In this document: positions 57,750 through 64,000 of the stretch, in pieces
Layout of the letters: every line of letters begins with the position of its first letter
Position numbering within the stretch: the stretch's first letter is position 1
Assembly: GCA_032622095.1 (NCBI GenBank)
Contig: CP136064.1
Span: 177,706,247 to 177,770,246 of the forward strand
Length of the DNA: 64,000 nt
Direction: 5' to 3'
From: Siphonodentalium dalli
Taxonomy: Eukaryota; Mollusca; Scaphopoda; Gadilida; Siphonodentaliidae
The notes under the pieces: model-generated
Told to the model about the DNA's origin: nothing
The model's database searches: none
What the model saw: the letters and a program-made list of their open reading frames with translations, nothing else
Position numbers and translations under genes: made by a program

Positions 57750-59358
57750 TTCCTTATTGCTTTTTATAAATTCAGCTAATTTTTTTCTGAAATATGTTAG
57801 CAGTTTAGATATTACACCATGATTCAATGTAAGTTAGCCCAACCATCTATCTGTGAATTGTAGATCGATTAACCTATGGCCGCGCACTTAGTAAACACGC
57901 CCCCAAGTTCTATATCGACCGCTTTTAGTCATAGATCTGTGTCAACAAGGCGTGACGTCGGTTCGTGTTGTGGTGTGTTTTATTGGGATATGAAACACAT
58001 GACCCAATTGACATATATTTGTATATATATGATCATGGCATCGCTCATCTGGATGATAAGACCTCACATTTAGGAGGTTGATCAGACCTGTTATTTGTAG
58101 AGCTATATATATTTCAATCATGATTAGTTTGTGGGTACATGCCACGTTGTCTCGAACAAAGACAAGGACCACATTACTTACCATCTGATGGCTTATGAGT
58201 CTTGGTTTATTTGCTGGTACTGATTACTGAACAGGAGATAGGTCATCGCAATATTTAGTTCTTGTTTTGATTGTTGTCTTGTAAATTCTCACAAACGTTG
58301 ATTGACTGTAACTTGATAATGTTGACTGGGATTTGCCCAGAATCCACCCGGTATGATGCTTATTTGGGTACGTATGTATGTATGTATGTGTATTTAATTT
58401 TTCCCCTGCATGACTATGGCATCAGATCATATCATATGCAGAATATCTTGTTATAAATTGGACAAATAATGTGTTTCTCTTACTTTTAACAGGGTAATGA
58501 TTATAGCCTACTATATAATAGTAATTAGCCCATCTGACAAATTTTCTAGGGAAAGTCTTGGGAAAATTGGGGAAAAAATCCATTCTTTTCTATTATTTTG
58601 AGAAATTTTCCACCCTGTACTATTTGGCACTGTACTATTAATTGGATCCTTGCATCGCTGGTGCGAAATTGATTCGGATGTGTTCTTCTATACTCACAAA
58701 CATTTCGTTCATAATAGCATCATAAAGTCAGTTGTCGGCCATTAAGGCATTCAAGTTACCACACCAACAAACACTGTCGAGATTTGATTAGCCATTGCAT
58801 TGATCAGAAGTATTCATCGGAGATCGCTGCGCCTTTCGTCATCGGTCGGGAAACACAATGGAACGCCAGATATGGTGCGCTCTGAGCGTAATATTCAATT
58901 CATTGCGTAGCATATCAAGTTCACACAATGAGGGTTGTCAATATTTCATCTCGCTTTATGTGATTTTGAATTGTGATTGGCTGGAATGAACAAGTGGTCT
59001 CGATGTTTGGAGGTTCGGCATTGCATGCCCCTTAGCAAATGCACTATTTGGTAACGAACATTTACTATACAGAAGATTTAGACATTAAGGAATTATTAGT
59101 ATGCGTTCTTAACAGCTAAATGTGTGGTCTCTATTCCCGGACAACACGTCGAGGCAATAGTAGCCATTTTAGAAACCCCTTTTAGAATATTGGCATTGCT
59201 ATCACCGAGAAACACATGAGAAACATTGGTATCACACAAAGCATTGACTGAATATATTATATGCCGTACAAGTCTCCAAGTATACACCTTTCGCATAATG
59301 AAGTACGACACATAATTATTACGAATAGCTAACTGTAGTCCAAAAACCTTTTCGCAGA
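57750..59358. other. Long stretch with no recognisable gene
   Basis: Only a short (GTAT)n run at about 58373-58390 stands out. Confidence 0.35.
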
Positions 59359-59361
59359 ATA

Positions 59362-59584
59362 CGCCTTGTCACTGAATCGCGGCCATATTGGATCCATCCA
59401 GACCCGTTCCGTTATTTTAGTGCTACAGGTCAAAGGTCTGGAGTATCATTCCATGTATATATGGAGCTTTTGGAGATTCGTGAATTCCATATATAGAATG
59501 CTAATCCAGAACTTTGACCTGTAGCACTAAAGAACGGAACGGGGATGGATGGATATAATATGGCCGCGATTCAATGACAAGGCG
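59362..59584. mobile_element. TA-flanked palindromic MITE, 223 bp
   Basis: The ends cgccttgtcactgaatcgcg and the inverted cgccttgtcattgaatcgcg differ at one position and are flanked by TA (59360-59361 and 59585-59586). The arms extend about 83 bp each through gtgctacaggtcaaag, leaving a short unpaired centre. This fits a Tc1/mariner-type non-autonomous element. Confidence 0.88.
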
Positions 59585-59807
59585 TACGTATTGACGACTA
59601 TCGGCTGAATTCTGGTCTCAGGTCTAGACCACCCCAATAATCACGGTGTTCCATGTCAGGACTTGGTCTCGCGAAACCGCCTGGTCCCAAGCTGGGATCT
59701 GCGTATTATTACGCCACCATGTGGTGCAAGTTGTTTGGCAGATTTTGATATTCTGTGGTCGAGTGGGCCACGGCATTGCATGTGGGAGATTTTTTATTTG
59801 CACCTTA

Positions 59808-59985
59808 CTCAAATCGTACCGATAGAATCACGTAGATGCTGAAATTCTAAAGTTAACGCCACCGGTGTATAATATGTTTTTGAAAATATGACTCAATCGT
59901 ATCGATAGAGTCAAGACAGGCTGAAATTGTAAACTTAAAGTCACCGGTGTAATAATATGTTGTTGAAAATATAAATAATCTTGAT
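59808..59985 (+). repeat. Degenerate tandem duplication, unit about 85 bp
   Basis: actcaaatcgtaccgatag, gctgaaattctaaagttaa and caccggtgtataatatgt recur in order with changes, followed by a partial third copy. Confidence 0.7.
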
Positions 59986-60306
59986 AGCCTGAAAATAATG
60001 TATAACCCATTGGGAGCCCCTGGTGTAGTGAAGTGAATTATGGGTAATTTTATGCCTGTTCTATTGTAGTAACCGCCATCTGTTATTTTCTGGAATTATC
60101 GGCGTGTTTTATGAAAATGTCACCAAGATTTCTCCACTCGATTCTCTTAAAATGTACCCTATATATAATCGGTCAAATTCTTTTGATAATTCTATCTAAA
60201 TACATCTTAGCTACTATTCGGATCTGCTGTCCCGGTCGAAAAAGGTTTAGTTTGACCAAAACGGCTATTGACAAAAGTTTGTTTACAAAAATTGAGCGTA
60301 CGCTGT

Positions 60307-60662
60307 AAATTTATTATCGAAAACAAATTCAATTTCTTCCATCTAAAACATAATTACGCGCTGGACTCTGTCATTTTAAGAATATATAAGTATTACACAC
60401 AGACACACGAAGTCTCAGCTCAAAATTTTGAAAAATGACAGTTTTATCGACATAAATCGATTTTAATGGCAAATTCCATGTTAAATTTTATCATCGAAAA
60501 AAATTCATTTCTTCCATCTAAAACATAATTATGTGCTGTACCCTGTCATTTTAGGAATATAAAAGTATCCCACGCAGACACACCAAGTTTCAGCTTAAAT
60601 TTTTTTTAAATAAGAGATTTATCGACATAAATCGATTTGTATGGCAGATCCCATGTTAAATA
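60307..60662 (+). repeat. Tandem duplication, unit about 177 bp
   Basis: Both copies contain atttcttccatctaaaacat, ctgtcattttaggaatat-like text, cacagacacac-like text and atcgacataaatcgatttt, in order. Confidence 0.8.
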
Positions 60663-60749
60663 AATTTTAGGGCCCTGCAAATGTTTTTTGAGCTGTTCCA
60701 TTTTGGGCACCAGAGTCCATATTTGACCGGTTCTACCTGATAATTGTGC

Positions 60750-61565
60750 AACAGTACAGTCGCGTTACTTTATACGTCAACATTGGTCATTATCACCCGA
60801 CAAATTTATTTCAATCTATCGTATCAACCTCTATTTCCCCTGCGTAGCCTGACTAAGTGTCAACATTGGTCTTTATCGCTCCACTAATGTGTATCGTTTC
60901 ATCGGTATGAATTCCATATCCAATTATCCACATATAACCAACCCAACCTCTAATCCCGGTCCAATTTTTTTTTCATCGCTATAGTCACGTTACATAATAT
61001 TTTATCGCGTGATACTTGTACTTATATGTCTATGGTATTACTATAGTATACCGTATACGTATATTAATTGCTATTCCTTTCTATATAATTCTGGTGCCAT
61101 CTATAGAGATAGAGATAATTTCAGACCCCCCCCCCCAGATTTTATATCATTGCTGCTTTAGTACAGTCGCGATGCATTACATGGCAACATCGCTCCACTA
61201 ATTTATGTCAGTTCATCGGTACGAACACGTTTTTCTCCGAGTCCATATAACCAACCCAACATCTTATCCTGGCCTAAATTGTTATTTTTATTTTCATCGG
61301 TATAGTTGTGTTACATACATATTTTTATCATTTGATTCTAATTTGCATTGTACTACTATAGAAGTCCATAAATGACTATTCTGGCACTATATAGAGATGA
61401 CTAAGTTTCCGACACCCCCCTATTTTATAGCCTTGATGCAACAGTAGAGTTAAGATGCATAATATGTCAACATTGGTCGTTATCGCTCTACAAATTTATA
61501 TCGGTTCAACCCTTAGTTCCCGGTATCGCCCACCCCTCCCTCAATTTATTTTTTCATTTGTATTA
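60750..61565 (+). repeat. Degenerate tandem repeat, three copies, unit about 280-400 bp
   Basis: Recurring blocks: gtcaacattggtcattatc-like (about 60776, 61442 region), ccatataaccaacccaac, atcgctatagtcacgttac-like and a C-run before attttatatc. A 90-bp-scale insertion probably lengthens the first copy. Confidence 0.6.
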
Positions 61566-61778
61566 TAGTCTCGTTACGTACACATTTTATCTCTTGTAAC
61601 TTTTGCTTCAACGCGCCGAGTTCCGCTGCAGACAATACAAAACTGACAACATTTTGAAATGGCTACATCAGAGAGTTGTGCATAAGGTGTACTCGCATTT
61701 GTTGCGTTAAAACCAAAGTCCCAAGTCGAGGTCCAAAATCTCCAACACACTGATGTGAGGTTTAACTCCATATACATA

Positions 61779-61907
61779 CAGTAATGTCCAAAGTAATTGA
61801 CCACTTAACCACAGCAGAATTATGGGTAATTTTTCAGGATTTAAAATCCTGAAAAATTACCCATAATTCTGCTGTGGTTAAGTGGTCAATTACTTTGGGC
61901 ATTACTG
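61779..61907. mobile_element. Palindromic TA MITE, copy 1, 129 bp
   Basis: It begins cagtaatgtccaaagtaatt and is an almost perfect palindrome to cattactg, centred in ggatttaaaatcc. TA lies on both sides (61777-61778 and 61908-61909). Tc1/mariner-type by its target and CAGT ends; no coding capacity. Confidence 0.93.
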
Positions 61908-61954
61908 TAACCAATATAAGGATGTGAGGTTTAATGATAACTCAAATCCACATA

Positions 61955-62083
61955 CAGTAATGTCCAAAGTAATTGACCACTTAACCACAGCAGAATTATG
62001 GGTAATTTTTCAGGAATTTAAATCATGAAAAATTACCCATAATTTTACTGTGGTTAAATGGTCAATTACTTTGGGCATTACTG
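61955..62083. mobile_element. Palindromic TA MITE, copy 2, 129 bp
   Basis: Same length and ends as copy 1, TA at 61953-61954 and 62084-62085. It differs at a few sites in the centre and right arm (for example ttttactgtggttaaatgg). Because flanking units are also shared, it probably arose by duplication with its host unit rather than by an independent insertion. Confidence 0.93.
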
Positions 62084-62190
62084 TAACCAATATAAGGATG
62101 TGAGGTTTAATGATAACTCAATCCACATAACTAATATAAAGATGTGAGGTTTAATGAGAACTCCATCCACATAACTAATAAATATGTGTG

Positions 62191-62572
62191 AAAATTAAAC
62201 AAAAAAATGATGGCGTCCAATATGGTCTACCTAATTCTGCTCCAAAAACATGTATATTGAATATATGGATGTTTATTGGGGGGAAACCGATTATTTCAAT
62301 GATATTTTCATTAACTGGGATCCAAAACCCGACCTACGGGAGCGCGCTTCGCGCGCGACTGTTTCTTAAGCATATGTGCATATTTAATAAGCCAACAATT
62401 GGAATCACAACAGAGAAGATTGGCGGGGGTCCCTTGCGCTTGCGCGATCTGTCCATCAACAAATATTTAGACATCTCAATATACGTAAGACCCAATAACT
62501 TAATATACAGAATAGATGCATCTATTGCCTGAGTGACTAATATTTATATTTGTTACAATGAGGTCAAATAGT
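62191..62572. other. Unassigned; short GC palindrome
   Basis: A compact inverted repeat gcgcgcttcgcgcgcg lies at about 62343-62358. The 114-codon frame over this stretch (62188-62532) has no recognised motif. Confidence 0.35.
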
Positions 62573-62785
62573 TGCGAAGCCAGCACCACAATTCTTTCCC
62601 TCCATAGTAAATCTTAAAACAACTTCTAAAGAATTATTTATTTACCTTATATTTGGTATGCAGCGTCCTTGGTTTACTGGAGTTCAGATTTTTTAACATC
62701 ACGTCACCAAGTCAATTACTTGCGAAGCCACAGCCATAACTATTTCCTCCATAGTAATTCTCAAAACAACTTCTTAAGAACAATT
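62573..62785 (+). repeat. Degenerate duplication, copies about 145 bp apart
   Basis: gcgaagccagcaccacaatt with tccctccatagtaaatct and aaaacaacttctaaagaa at 62575-62635 recurs at about 62720-62785 with substitutions. Confidence 0.7.
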
Positions 62786-62789
62786 GACC

Positions 62790-63199
62790 AGGTCAGTCGC
62801 GCAAACATTGGAAGAGCCAGGGTCAATCATTTTTTTTTTAAACTAAATTTTACATTTAAATTATTACTTTATTTAACAACAACAAAAATTTAATGAGAAA
62901 ATTAACTTTACTACTTGCTAAATTTTATCTTTTAGTTATTTCATTTAAATTTTAGATTAAAATTTAAAAATATACAGTCCCAGTATGTACAGGGGGGTTG
63001 GTGCGTTATCAGAAAAAAAATCCAAATGGGTGCGTTGTATCACACTCCCGATAGCAAATATTTCCATTACCATGTATTTTTTCCCAAATCCATGTTTAAA
63101 GATAAATTATGACAAATAAACCAATTTTAAATGTCAAGGCTTAAGAAACTGGACCAAATAGATCATTAATCATTTAATTCAATTTAATCGGATATTTTA
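62790..63199. other. AT-rich non-coding stretch
   Basis: Runs of A and T dominate (about 62829-62960); no gene is seen. Confidence 0.4.
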
Positions 63200-63561
63200 C
63201 GGTGGCTGATTTAGGACATGGTATAAAGAAAAAAGCTCGCACGTTCGAACGCAAGAGCTCTTACGTTCGAACGTCCGAGCCCTTGTGTTCGAACGTGCGA
63301 GCCCTTACGTTCGAACGTGCGAGCTCTTGCGTTCGAATGTGCGAGCTCTTGCGTTCGAACGTGCACACAAGGGCTCGCACGTTTGAACGTAAGAGCTGGC
63401 ACATTCGAACGTAAGGGCTCGCACGTTCAAACGCAAGAGCTCGCACGTTCGAACGTAAGGGGTCGCACGTTCGAACGCAACGGCTCGCACGTTCGAACGT
63501 AAGAGCTCTTGCGTTCGAACGTAAGAGCTTTTTTTTTTACCATGTCCTAAACCAGCCACCG
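63200..63561. mobile_element. TA-flanked element packed with a 22-bp TTCGAA array
   Basis: The ends cggtggctgatttaggacat and, inverted, cggtggctggtttaggacat are flanked by TA (63198-63199 and 63562-63563). The interior has 13 palindromic cores TTCGAA (two altered to tttgaa and ttcaaa) at 63244, 63266, 63288, 63310, 63332, 63354, 63382, 63404, 63426, 63448, 63470, 63492 and 63514. The spacing is exactly 22 bp except one 28-bp step. Midway between most cores is a second palindrome-like core, gagctc or gggctc. All frames are open on both strands over the array, so overlapping 60-90-codon frames are artefacts. Non-autonomous; function of the array unknown. Confidence 0.9.
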
Positions 63562-63563
63562 TA

Positions 63564-64000
63564 TATATTTCCTTATTTTGAACCATAATTTATCGTTTTG
63601 TCTCAATATAATTCTGAGAGTTTTTGCTGTTATATTGTATATCCAGTCCAGCAATAATTTATTCTCAAATGAGGAATTAGTACTTTCAAAACTAGCTCCG
63701 ACCTCAATTCATTTCATAAACATGAAAGACACCCGCATCCAATGCGGATTACGTTCATTCACTACTATCATTCCCTATTTATCCGTGTCAACCACACCCA
63801 TCGATACCATATTGTGCGTAGAAATAATAGCACGAAAATCTGACTTAATCCATCAAAAGGAAATATGCTTTCAATCAAGGCAAGGATGTTATAAATAAAA
63901 CTCCACTGTAAAGCCAGATTAACGCACGCATGATTTACAATCAAATAATTACCAACCTGTATCGTTACTGCGAAACCAGAAATATGTATTCTCGTCTCAG
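63564..64000. other. Unassigned stretch at window end
   Basis: A 106-codon plus frame (63578-63898) has no recognised motif and could be chance; it is not called. Confidence 0.3.

Larger units (their letters stand above)
61750..62190 (+). repeat. 45-bp tandem unit carrying two MITE insertions
   Basis: Units contain ataaggatgtgaggtttaat and a ccacata end. The first two carry a 129-bp palindrome at the same TA; the last two do not (ccacataactaatata at about 62123), giving an empty-site comparison. Confidence 0.88.

Noticed and set aside
63202-63586. Four to five overlapping frames on both strands rich in SNVRALTFER-like peptides
   Set aside because: They follow directly from the 22-bp palindromic array, which lacks stops in any frame.

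Overview
This window looks like gene-poor, repeat-packed nuclear DNA of an animal. The likeliest source is a marine invertebrate (mollusc or other lophotrochozoan), but that is an inference from the style of the repeats: a non-LTR retrotransposon with a C-terminal zinc-knuckle module, a tRNA-headed SINE with an ATT tail, very many palindromic MITE/foldback elements with internal satellites, and AT-rich sequence between them. I see no complete host gene, no tRNA or rRNA gene, no CRISPR array and no bacterial-type operon. Most open frames longer than 60 codons are chance frames or read-through of repeats.

Layout. 0.6-2.0 kb: GC-rich minisatellite that flips orientation at about 1215. 2.5-3.1 kb: tandemly duplicated AT-rich unit. 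3.5-4.4 kb: dispersed element (family A, copy A1) split by a 507-bp insertion with a 7-bp target duplication. 5.8-8.3 kb: SINE-like remnant followed by a 5'-truncated LINE with a 612-codon frame on the minus strand. 8.3-10.5 kb: degenerate tandem array, a MITE half and a family C element. 17.4-18.5 kb: 13 perfect-length copies of a 41-bp satellite, then a CTTAAG-rich TA-flanked element. 19.8-21.3 kb: LINE remnant broken by family A copy A2, which carries its own nested insertion. 22.1-25.6 kb: large foldback with a captured Cys-rich gene fragment. 28.4-32.3 kb: minisatellites, a local duplication, family A copy A3 and an orphan LINE C-terminal frame. 32.8-35.4 kb: second large foldback with three short motifs at each tip. 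36.5-40.4 kb: SINE, then a foldback whose satellite core inverts almost exactly midway between its end repeats. 40.7-48.1 kb: TTAA, hAT-like and nested CTTAAG elements. 53.8-56.1 kb: three head-to-tail family C copies. 57.3-62.8 kb: family A copy A4, palindromic TA elements and tandem duplications. 63.2-63.6 kb: a TA-flanked element filled with a 22-bp phased TTCGAA palindrome array.

How the parts work together. Almost everything recognisable is non-autonomous. The only enzyme sequence is the LINE reverse transcriptase; no transposase was recognised, so the palindromic DNA elements presumably depend on transposases encoded elsewhere. Nesting gives a partial relative chronology: LINE remnant, then family A copy, then a small retro-insertion inside it (about 20 kb); and a tandem 45-bp unit that took a TA insertion and then duplicated together with it (about 62 kb). 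The strongest unexplained structures are the 22-bp TTCGAA array, the nested CTTAAG elements and the 3.4-kb satellite-cored foldback.
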